In this document: positions 9,314 through 16,376 of the stretch, one piece after another | Numbering within the stretch: position 1 is the first letter of the stretch | Layout of the letters: each line of letters begins with the position of its first letter | NCBI RefSeq assembly: GCF_003284895.1 | Contig: NZ_QMDV01000001.1 | Coordinates: 1,081,080 to 1,145,079, forward strand | Length of the DNA: 64,000 bases | Origin: Pontibacter arcticus | Lineage (GTDB): Bacteria > Bacteroidota > Bacteroidia > Cytophagales > Hymenobacteraceae | Direction of reading: 5' to 3' | Notes under the pieces: model-generated | Told to the model about the DNA's origin: nothing | The model's input: only the letters and a program-made list of their open reading frames with translations | Databases searched by the model: none | Position numbers and translations under genes: made by a program

Positions 9314-9730
9314 ATGAACCATATAAAAGCGCGTGGCCTGGAGCAGGAAATGAGTTTTCAGGCATCAAGGAGCGGCGGTGCAGGCGGTCAGAATGTAAAT
9401 AAAGTAGCCAGCAAAGTAGAACTGAAGTTCCATGTGGAAAGTTCGGCTTTGCTAACCGAAGAAGAGAAATTACTGATCCGGCAGAAACTGGCCAACCGCA
9501 TAAACAACGAAGGGTATTTGCAGCTTGTAAGCCAGGAGGCCAGAAGCCAGTTTCAGAACAAGGAAATAACTATAAAGCGCTTTTACGACTTGCTGAGCCA
9601 GGCTTTTACCAAACAAAAGAAGCGAACCGCCACCAAACCAAGCCGCGGCGCTGTTCGCAAGCGCCTCGAATCAAAGAAAAAGCAAGGCGAAAAGAAAGCA
9701 GCACGAAACTACCGCCCGGGGCAGGAGTAA
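9314..9730 (+). CDS. arfB: Alternative ribosome-rescue factor / peptidyl-tRNA hydrolase ArfB
   Basis: A 138-residue class I release-factor-like protein. It carries the catalytic GGQ at 24-26 in SRSGGAGGQNVNKVASKVEL and a highly basic C-terminal tail (KQKKRTATKPSRGAVRKRLE...), which in ArfB inserts into the empty mRNA channel. It rescues ribosomes stalled on mRNAs without stop codons by hydrolysing peptidyl-tRNA. Size and the absence of a codon-recognition domain separate it from RF1/RF2. Confidence 0.93.
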   Translation: MNHIKARGLEQEMSFQASRSGGAGGQNVNKVASKVELKFHVESSALLTEEEKLLIRQKLANRINNEGYLQLVSQEARSQFQNKEITIKRFYDLLSQAFTKQKKRTATKPSRGAVRKRLESKKKQGEKKAARNYRPGQE

Positions 9731-9865
9731 AGTATAAATCCGGCATATGCAGCTTTAAATTAGTTTTGCTTTTAAATAATTACCGGTAGCGAAAGGCGTT
9801 GTACTACCACCAACTAAACCTGCTCCGCAAACCCTGCGGCGGCACAAAGTATAAATTACCCCGAA

Positions 9866-10435
9866 ATGAAAAAATATTACCTGATCACTTTGCTCTTACT
9901 AAGTATAACCACGGCGGCCTCCGCGCAAAAATACCGCACAGCAGCCGGCGTTCGCCTCGAAAGCGACCGTTTTGGTTTATCGGTACAGCAACTGCTCCAC
10001 GAGAAGGGCACTATAGAAGGGATTCTGGCTATCAGCTCGCGCGAGTACAGCGGCACGGCTTTGTACGAGTGGCATTTCCCGATCCTGGGCAAGCGTTTTA
10101 ATTATTACCTGGGAGCTGGCGCACACATCGGTAACCTGAAAGACCACGGCGTTTTTACCGGCGTGGACGGTATTCTGGGCATCGAATACAAAGTAAATGG
10201 CCTGCCTTTTCTGCTATCGGCGGATGTGAAACCGGCGGCTCATTTTAACCACGAAGACTGGGTGCAATTATCCTCGGGCGTATCGGTTCGCTATGTTATC
10301 GTGAAAGAGAAAAAAGTGAAAAAGAGCTTCTGGCCGTTCGGGAAACAGGACGACGAAGACGATACGAGAAGCAAAAAGCGTAAAAAGAAAGAACAGGAAA
10401 AAAGCTCTGTCTTCGATATTTTCAAAAAGAACTAG
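9866..10435 (+). CDS. Secreted outer-membrane-type protein with charged tail
   Basis: A 189-residue protein with a clear signal peptide (residues 1-20, cleavage near ASAQ). The middle part alternates hydrophobic and aromatic residues with glycines (YYLGAGAHIG, GVDGILGIEYKVNGLPFLLS, VQLSSGVSVRYVIV), as in small Bacteroidota outer-membrane beta-barrels. The last 45 residues are strongly charged (KKVKKSFWPFGKQDDEDDTRSKKRKKKEQEK in outline). No family with known function recognised. An AAGTATAA word lies 13-19 bases before the ATG. Confidence 0.7.
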   Translation: MKKYYLITLLLLSITTAASAQKYRTAAGVRLESDRFGLSVQQLLHEKGTIEGILAISSREYSGTALYEWHFPILGKRFNYYLGAGAHIGNLKDHGVFTGVDGILGIEYKVNGLPFLLSADVKPAAHFNHEDWVQLSSGVSVRYVIVKEKKVKKSFWPFGKQDDEDDTRSKKRKKKEQEKSSVFDIFKKN

Positions 10436-10445
10436 TTTTAAACCT

Positions 10446-10491
10446 GCCTGTGCCCCCGGACTATAAAAAAAGTATAATCCGGGGCTTGGCA
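10446..10491 (+). terminator. Hairpin after the outer-membrane-type gene
   Basis: Imperfect inverted repeat TGCC...CCCCGGA with TATA around an A-rich loop, returning as TATA..TCCGGGGC..GGCA. It lies between the plus-strand gene ending at 10435 and the small minus-strand gene ending at 10646. The T-run is poor, so terminator activity is uncertain. Confidence 0.45.
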
Positions 10492-10645
10492 GTGGGTTGT
10501 TTTCAGGCTGGGCATACCTGTGCCGGGCTGCTTCGGCTGCTTAGTAGGTAAATAAGAAGAGCAAGAGAAAGAATTAGAAAGGCTTCAAGAAAGGCTTCAT
10601 AGTTTCAGGTTGTACTGCGGGCTGCTGCTGAAAAGTGTGCACGGC

Positions 10646-10825
10646 TTAAATAGAATCGTTCGGGATACGCGGAGCGACCACCTCTACCACTGGCAATAAG
10701 TTAGGGTATTGGCTGTACTGGTTCAGTTCGATTTTTGCTTTCAGTGCTTTCATGTCGTCTGAAGACTTTTTAACTGTTGCACCGAAACCAGTAACTAAGG
10801 ATAAAAGAAGAATAATGAGTTTCAT
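10646..10825 (-). CDS. Small secreted protein, 59 residues
   Basis: An ORF below the usual length cut-off. It begins MKLIILLLSLVTGFGATVKK and ends APRIPNDSI before a TAA stop. The N-terminus has a Lys followed by a hydrophobic core and a small-residue cleavage region, a plausible signal peptide. The mature part would be about 43 residues with a mixed charged segment (SSDDMKALKAKIELNQYSQY) and a Val/Pro-rich end. The ATG is preceded by AT-rich sequence without a Shine-Dalgarno site, normal for this phylum. No family recognised. It could be a small envelope protein; a chance ORF is not excluded. Confidence 0.5.
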   Translation of the reverse strand: MKLIILLLSLVTGFGATVKKSSDDMKALKAKIELNQYSQYPNLLPVVEVVAPRIPNDSI

Positions 10826-11214
10826 AGTTGTAAGAGTTAATGTGGATTGATTTTTTATGTTTTCCTATCTAATAGATGTTAGCTGCAGCGCAATGGTTGC
10901 TTGAGGTGCTATAATTATTTTCACTATTTTTTTGACTGAACTGATTTATAGCCAGATGATTACCAGTACACTGCTGGTTTATACTTTTCGCTTTGCCGTA
11001 CCCGTATCTAACAGATGTTTGCCAAGTATAAAAAGATGCTTCCGCGTGCAAAATTCTGCAAACTGTTGGGGCTGTTGGTTTGTTAAGTAACTGGTTAGCA
11101 ACAGCTGCTTTTAGGTGCCTGGAAATCTGAAAACAGGTACCTACACAAAAAATCAACTTAAAGCAGCGCTACAAAGTATAAAGTATCATTTTGAGCCTAG
11201 TACAACATCACTAT
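10826..11214. other. Intergenic region before the cyanophycinase-like gene
   Basis: AT-rich. A 95-codon minus-strand frame exists here but has no convincing protein character, so I do not call it. AAGTATA words occur near 11022, 11174 and 11180. The last two lie 30-40 bases upstream of the start at 11215. No clear promoter box. Confidence 0.4.
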
Positions 11215-12027
11215 ATGAGAGAGATAAAAGGGAAACTGATCGCTTTGGGAGGCGGAGACGATGATGGTCTTTTAAAACTGATCCATTCGGAATTGTGTAG
11301 TTTAAATTCTCATATTGAAGTAATTACCACCGCCACCACCGAGCCCGAAGAATCCGGAACGGCCTACAAAGAAGCCTTTGAGGAACTGGGGTGCAGCAGC
11401 GTGCGCTTTATGCACATAGACGAAAACCACGAAGCCGACACCGCCGATAACATTGCCCGCATAGAGAAAGCAGACGTGATCTTTTTTACGGGAGGCAACC
11501 AGTTGCGCCTCGCCGAGTTTCTGGGAGGTACCCAACTGCTTGGCATTATGCTGAAACGTTACCGGGAAGAAGAGATCATTATATCGGGCACAAGTGCGGG
11601 AGCCGCTGTGATGTCTGATTGCATGATCTACGACGGCTACGGCCATTATTCGCTCATCAAAGGCGAAATGAAAACAACTGCTGGTTTTGGCTTTATAAAT
11701 AACGTTTACATTGATACACATTTTGCAGAACGCGGCCGCTTTGGCAGGCTGGCGCACGCCATCGCCCACGACCCGGGCCACATCGGTATCGGGTTAAGCG
11801 AGGAAACAGGCATTATGATAAACGAAGGAAACCAGGTAGAAGTGTTTGGGCCAGGTGTGGTTACGATCATAGACGGAAGCAAAATGAAATTCTCCAATAC
11901 CCGCCACGTAGATGATAATGAACCTATTGCCGTCGAAAACCTGAGCATGCACCTGCTGGTAAAAGGTTACCGGTATTGCTTAAAAGAGCATTTGTTCCAG
12001 CCAGTAGAAACAGAACAGCAAGTATAA
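11215..12027 (+). CDS. cphB: Cyanophycinase-like serine peptidase (family S51)
   Basis: A 270-residue protein using the ATG at 11215; an upstream TTG at 11191 would add eight residues of no family character. The catalytic Ser127 sits in SGTSAGAAVMS, with FFTGGNQLRLAEFL before it and the cyanophycinase-type segment DTHFAERGRFGRLAHAI after it. Cyanophycinase cleaves the storage polymer multi-L-arginyl-poly-L-aspartate to beta-Asp-Arg dipeptides. No cyanophycin synthetase or isoaspartyl dipeptidase is nearby, so it may scavenge external cyanophycin or act on other beta-linked peptides. It ends GTA TAA inside an AAGTATAA word. Confidence 0.85.
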   Translation: MREIKGKLIALGGGDDDGLLKLIHSELCSLNSHIEVITTATTEPEESGTAYKEAFEELGCSSVRFMHIDENHEADTADNIARIEKADVIFFTGGNQLRLAEFLGGTQLLGIMLKRYREEEIIISGTSAGAAVMSDCMIYDGYGHYSLIKGEMKTTAGFGFINNVYIDTHFAERGRFGRLAHAIAHDPGHIGIGLSEETGIMINEGNQVEVFGPGVVTIIDGSKMKFSNTRHVDDNEPIAVENLSMHLLVKGYRYCLKEHLFQPVETEQQV

Positions 12028-12069
12028 AAGTATAAGCCGGACCTTAACCAAGGGCCGGCTTATACTTTT
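12026..12069. terminator. Bidirectional terminator built on AAGTATAA/TTATACTT
   Basis: Perfect 15-base arms AAAAGTATAAGCCGG and CCGGCTTATACTTTT plus three more inner pairs. The outer half of each arm is the recurrent AAGTATAA word. It separates the convergent cyanophycinase-like gene and the flavoprotein gene. Confidence 0.85.
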
Positions 12070-12124
12070 ATAGTCATTCAGAAACACTTTATACTTTCAA
12101 AGTAGGCTGGTAAAGTATAAAGCC

Positions 12125-13018
12125 CTACTTTCTGTCTTCTTTCTGCAGTACCATGTTGATGGCCACACCCGCTTTGGCACCTTCGGCGGCAGCCACAATC
12201 ACCAGTTGCATATCGCGGGCAGCATCGCCGGCCACATACAAACCCGGTATGTTAGACTCCTGCAGCCTGCGCGTTTTTATAACGCCTTTGTTTGTAAACT
12301 CGCACCCCAACGATTCGCCCAAAGGAGATTGCTGCATGGAGCCCGTAGAAAAAAACATAGCCTGCTGCGGGCGTTTTTCACCATTTCGGAGCACGATGTA
12401 CTGCAACTGGCTTCCTTCCCCTTCCAGGCGCGCAATGGCATCGGTGCAAACAGCTACATCATTTCGCTGGAGCAGTTCCATATCGGCCTTGGTAAGGCTG
12501 CGTGTGCCGTCGGTATAAAGCGTGATGTGGTCGCTCCAGGTTTTCATGCCCAGCGCCTGGCCAACGCCTTTACGGTCTTTGCCATACACGGCTATTTGTT
12601 TGTCCTGGCTTTCCCAGCCATCGCAGTAAGGGCAGTGGTGCACCGATTTTCCGTAGAGCGGCTCAATGCCTTCAAGTTCCGGTACTTTGTCTTTCAGGCC
12701 GGTTGCCAGCAATAATTTCCGGGATCGGTATACAGTACCTTCTTCGTCGTTTACTACAAACTCGCCTTTCGAGTGTTTCGCTGAGGTTACAATGGTGGTT
12801 TTAAGCTCAATGTTATACTTGTCCATTTCGGAACGGCTCTTTGCTATAAAGTCAGCGGGGCTCATCCCATCACTGCTCAGGAAACCATTCATACTATCAG
12901 ACCAACGGTTGCGCGGCTCCCCGCTATCCAGCACAATTACTTTTCTGCGGCAACGGCCCAGTAACATAGCGGCACTCAGGCCTGCTGGTCCGCCGCCAAT
13001 TATAATTACATCATACAT
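12125..13018 (-). CDS. Thioredoxin-reductase-like FAD oxidoreductase
   Basis: A 297-residue flavoprotein with an N-terminal FAD-binding GGGPAGLSAAMLLG (residues 8-21), a redox pair C129/C132 in HHCPYCDGWE, and a C-terminal FAD motif in IPGLYVAGDAARD. The layout is that of thioredoxin reductases. The second nucleotide-binding site is atypical: in place of the usual GGGxSAxE there is VYGKDRKGVGQALGM (about 144-158), and the HRRxxxR region reads LYTDGTRSLT. NADPH use is therefore not assured. It stands alone with no thioredoxin gene adjacent. Confidence 0.8.
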   Translation of the reverse strand: MYDVIIIGGGPAGLSAAMLLGRCRRKVIVLDSGEPRNRWSDSMNGFLSSDGMSPADFIAKSRSEMDKYNIELKTTIVTSAKHSKGEFVVNDEEGTVYRSRKLLLATGLKDKVPELEGIEPLYGKSVHHCPYCDGWESQDKQIAVYGKDRKGVGQALGMKTWSDHITLYTDGTRSLTKADMELLQRNDVAVCTDAIARLEGEGSQLQYIVLRNGEKRPQQAMFFSTGSMQQSPLGESLGCEFTNKGVIKTRRLQESNIPGLYVAGDAARDMQLVIVAAAEGAKAGVAINMVLQKEDRK

Positions 13019-13456
13019 AAAGTCTGTTTTAAATCAGGGTATTTAAACGATAAGCCAACCATTAAGGCGAACTACTTCAGCTAAATATTTTTCAGCTGTT
13101 ATCGCAATAGCTGTACGATCCGTTTTCAGAGTTGCACGCACAGCCATACATAGTTTCTGATGAGTGTAACAGGCCAACGTATAAACAGTTTGCTAAAAGC
13201 GGATTACCAAGTTCTGAAAGTATGATTTGAGCGAAAGCGCAAGCTAAATGGCCTTCAGGTAAAGTATAAATCAGGGTGATGTCAGAGCTGGGTAAATGGT
13301 TTTATGAGCCTGTATAGAAGTATAAACCTTCGGGTAAATAATTTTTTCGACTCATATGAAATAATATTTGAAAAAAGGCCTCATATTGCTGTAAAAGGAA
13401 CAGATGTTTCCTATATTTGAAGAGTATATGTGATCCTATTTCAAAACGTAGTTTTT
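13019..13456. other. Intergenic region between the flavoprotein and fadL-like genes
   Basis: No credible ORF. AAGTATA words occur near 13217, 13262 and 13319. The right end carries the candidate promoter listed separately. Confidence 0.4.
13386..13419 (+). promoter_or_regulatory. Candidate Bacteroidota-type promoter for the fadL-like gene
   Basis: TTG at 13386-13388 and TATATTTG at 13412-13419, a full match to the TAnnTTTG -7 consensus, 38 bases before the ATG at 13457. The spacer is 23 bases. Assigned by consensus only. Confidence 0.45.
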
Positions 13457-14686
13457 ATGAAAAGCAAAATTTTAGCCTTATTACTCGGAGGCACCTTACT
13501 TTCGGGATCGGCAATGGCCGGAGGATACCAGGTAAACCTGGCAAGTCAGCGCCAGATAGGCATGGGCCATACCGGAACAGGGATTGTAACAGGTAACGCC
13601 AGCATTTTCTTTAACCCGGGTGCTATGAGCCAGGTGCGTGAGAACGGTGTTACAATAGGTGCTACAGGGCTTATCTCTAAAATAGCTTACCGTGCTCCGG
13701 AGCCAAGTGGCACCGAGGCAATGTCTGATAACCCATTGGGTACACCTTTCAACTTTTATGGTACTTACAAAGCAGATGACCTGTTAACAGTAGGTTTGGG
13801 TGTTTACACACCTTTCGGTAGCAGCGTAAACTGGGGCAGCGACTGGAACGGCCGTTTCGGGCTAAATGAATTAACGCTTCAGGCTATTTTTATTCAGCCT
13901 ACGGTTAGTTACCAGCTTACAGAAAAACTCGGTTTTGGTGTAGGTTTTGTTTATGCCATAGGTGGTGTTAACCTGCAGCGCTCTATTCCGCTGCAAGGCC
14001 AGGAAGAAGGCCGCGTAGAACTGGACGGCGGTGCAAGCGGTATCGGTATTAATGCGGGTATCTTTTTTAAGCCAAGCGAAAAAATATCAGTTGGTCTGAG
14101 CTATCGCTCTAAAGTAGATATGAAAGTAGAAGAAGGCGATACAGAATTTAATGCGCCAGCTTCTGTAGCAGGTCGTTTCCCGGCCGGAACTACATTTGAT
14201 GCGGAGCTTCCGTTGCCATCTACCGTTAGCATTGGTGTTGGTATTATGCCAACCGAAAAGTTAACGATCGCTATTGATGTGAGCCGTGTGGGCTGGAGCG
14301 CTTACGAAAAACTACGCTTCGACTATTCAGCAAACGTAAATGGTGCCAGCTTTACAGAAAACGCCCGTAACTACGATGATGCGTACATCTTCAGAATAGG
14401 TGGCGAGTATAAATTAACAGAAGCGCTTAACCTGCGCGCGGGTGCTTATTACGATAACACACCTGTAGAGGATGGTTACTTAACTCCAGAAACTCCGGAT
14501 GCAAACGCTTTAGGCTTATCAGCTGGTATTGGCTATACATTGTCTGAGAAACTGAGCATCGATGCTTCTTTCCTTTATATTAACAAAGAAGAGCGTACAG
14601 ATCTTTCAAACAAGTCTGGTGGTATTGCAGGTACGTATAAGTCAGTGGCTTACGCACCTGGTATCGGCCTTAACTACAAGTTTTAA
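13457..14686 (+). CDS. FadL/TodX-family outer-membrane transporter
   Basis: A 409-residue protein from the ATG at 13457; the GTG at 13430 would put nine residues before a normal signal peptide. The signal peptide ends at GSAMA, and the mature protein starts GGYQVNLASQRQIGMGHTG. That matches the FadL family N-terminal hatch, which begins with a glycine-rich segment. NASIFFNPGAMSQV is the conserved NP(A/G) region. The rest is beta-barrel-like, ending in YKF with a terminal Phe. FadL proteins carry long-chain fatty acids or other hydrophobic compounds across the outer membrane. The lipoprotein esterase 19 bases downstream suggests that its substrates are released from esters. Confidence 0.88.
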   Translation: MKSKILALLLGGTLLSGSAMAGGYQVNLASQRQIGMGHTGTGIVTGNASIFFNPGAMSQVRENGVTIGATGLISKIAYRAPEPSGTEAMSDNPLGTPFNFYGTYKADDLLTVGLGVYTPFGSSVNWGSDWNGRFGLNELTLQAIFIQPTVSYQLTEKLGFGVGFVYAIGGVNLQRSIPLQGQEEGRVELDGGASGIGINAGIFFKPSEKISVGLSYRSKVDMKVEEGDTEFNAPASVAGRFPAGTTFDAELPLPSTVSIGVGIMPTEKLTIAIDVSRVGWSAYEKLRFDYSANVNGASFTENARNYDDAYIFRIGGEYKLTEALNLRAGAYYDNTPVEDGYLTPETPDANALGLSAGIGYTLSEKLSIDASFLYINKEERTDLSNKSGGIAGTYKSVAYAPGIGLNYKF

Positions 14687-14705
14687 TTTTCTTTCTTAGC
14701 ACAAT

Positions 14706-16124
14706 ATGAAAAAGATTTTCTATAGATCAAGTATGCTGGCGCTGTTTGCCGGTGTGCTTCTTACAAGCTGCGATCCTGAGATTGATGCGCCTGCATCCAG
14801 TGCCGGTTCAGCTGATTTTACAAAATACATTGCAGTAGGTAACTCGCTTACGGCAGGGTTTTCTGATAACGGCCTAAGCCTGGAAGGGCAGGTAAACTCA
14901 TACCCTGCTATCCTTGCACAGCAGTTTAAAGCAATTGGTGGTGGCGATTTCGCTCAGCCTTTGTTTACAGAAGCACAACGCAACGGTTCAGGTTACATCA
15001 GGCTGGCAGGTTTTACAGCAACCGGCTCACCTATTACAGCACCTGTTACTGAAAATCTTGCACTGCGCGCGCCAAATTCATCGCTGCTTACAAAATATAC
15101 AGAGCCGGTTAATAACTACGGTATACCAGGCATCAGGGTAGCAGATATCAATACACCAGGATACGGCAGTGCGGCGGGCAATCCATACTTTGAGCGCATT
15201 ACACCAGACGCTCAGGCTATGCAAACTTACCTGCAGCGCGTGCAGCAATCAACAGACCATACTTTCTTCAGCCTTTGGTTAGGTAACAACGATATTTTAG
15301 GTTTCGCAACTGCAGGCGGTTTTGCTGGTGCAATTACTGAAACCGGTACGTTTAACGCTAACTACAGCGCCATGGTAGATGCTTTAACTGCAAAAGGTGC
15401 TAAAGGTATTGTAGCTACTATTCCTGATGTAACAGGTGTGCCATTCTTTACAACAGTTGGCCCACAAGTGAAGGCAGCGCTTACGGCAGCTAAATCAGCA
15501 GGTTTTGTTGCTTTTACAGGCAGCGCCACAAATGTTGATAATACCAAAAACAGAACACTGGTACCAACCGCTACTATCAAGGATGCAACAGGTGGTACAG
15601 TATTGTTTACGCTAACAGGCTCTGCTTATGCTGGCTTAATCGGCAGACCAACCGGTAAATACTGGAAAGACCTGGCGAAGCAGCAAAGCCCAAGCCCGGC
15701 TGCTGTAAACCTGGTATTAGCAGGTTTGTTAAGCAGATATGCGATTGATACAACAAAAGCCCTTGGTGCCCCTGAAAACCCATGGCCAAGTGCACTAATT
15801 GTTGATGCTACCGAATTAAAAGCGATAGAAGATGCTACTAAGACGTTCAACGATTTTATCAAAGCACAGGCAACTGCAAAGTCACTTGCTATTTTTGATG
15901 CAAACGCTTATTTCACTTCTATCCAGGGTGGTTTCTCAAGCTATGGCGTTGCATACTCGCCGGCATTTATCACAGGTAACCTGTTCTCGCTGGATGGCGT
16001 GCACCCTACACCACGTGGTTATGCTTTCATTGCCAACGAGATGATCAAGTCTATTAACGCAAAGTATAGCGCCAAACTACAGACAGTGGATGAGACACAA
16101 TACAGAACAGTTGTATTCCCTTAA
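14706..16124 (+). CDS. SGNH/GDSL-hydrolase lipoprotein
   Basis: A 472-residue lipoprotein: the signal peptide ends in LLTSC with Cys22 as lipidation site. Block I is GNSLTAG with the nucleophile Ser47 (GNS rather than GDS). Block III is WLGNNDILG, and the catalytic Asp/His block near the C-terminus is DGVHPTPRGY. These are esterase/lipase features of the SGNH superfamily. The gene follows the FadL-like porin at 19 bases, so they are likely one transcript: ester cleavage at the outer membrane, then uptake of the released acyl chain. Substrate unknown. Confidence 0.88.
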   Translation: MKKIFYRSSMLALFAGVLLTSCDPEIDAPASSAGSADFTKYIAVGNSLTAGFSDNGLSLEGQVNSYPAILAQQFKAIGGGDFAQPLFTEAQRNGSGYIRLAGFTATGSPITAPVTENLALRAPNSSLLTKYTEPVNNYGIPGIRVADINTPGYGSAAGNPYFERITPDAQAMQTYLQRVQQSTDHTFFSLWLGNNDILGFATAGGFAGAITETGTFNANYSAMVDALTAKGAKGIVATIPDVTGVPFFTTVGPQVKAALTAAKSAGFVAFTGSATNVDNTKNRTLVPTATIKDATGGTVLFTLTGSAYAGLIGRPTGKYWKDLAKQQSPSPAAVNLVLAGLLSRYAIDTTKALGAPENPWPSALIVDATELKAIEDATKTFNDFIKAQATAKSLAIFDANAYFTSIQGGFSSYGVAYSPAFITGNLFSLDGVHPTPRGYAFIANEMIKSINAKYSAKLQTVDETQYRTVVFP

Positions 16125-16146
16125 CCTGCCTGAAGTATAAAGTACA

Positions 16147-16181
16147 AAAAAGCACCTCCCGCAAGAGAGGTGCTTTTTTTA
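16147..16181 (+). terminator. Terminator after the fadL/SGNH operon
   Basis: AAAAAAGCACCTC / GAGGTGCTTTTTTT stem with a short CCGCAAGA loop. An AAGTATAA word precedes it at about 16133. Confidence 0.9.
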
Positions 16182-16251
16182 TGAGGCATTAGCTATAAGT
16201 ATAAATGAAGAAGCTAGCTGGCATTTTCGCTTTTAGTATATAAATTCGCTA

Positions 16252-16331
16252 TTGTTGGTGTTTTCACCGATAATCTAAACGCCGGCTTTTGTGCTTGCTG
16301 GTGAAAACACGCAGCAAGGGCATCCAAAATC
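16252..16331 (+). repeat. Copy A of an 80-base dispersed intergenic repeat
   Basis: Contains TTGTTGGTGTTTTCACCGA, a variable 23-base middle, then CTTGCTGGTGAAAACAC and GCAAGGGC. The reverse complement of 53114-53195 has the same 19-base left part, a 24-base middle, CTTGCTGGTGAAATACAC and GCAAGGGC. Internally GTGTTTTCACC and GGTGAAAACAC can pair, so the element can fold into a hairpin. It lies downstream of polA, between convergent genes. Confidence 0.7.
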
Positions 16332-16376
16332 AAGTTTCATTTAAAACGCTAAATAGCTTTCAAGTATAACATTTGA

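Noticed and set aside
10869..11156. A 95-codon minus-strand reading frame in the gap before the cyanophycinase-like gene
   Set aside because: Composition is irregular (many His, Ser, Cys), no signal or domain, and it overlaps the likely promoter region.
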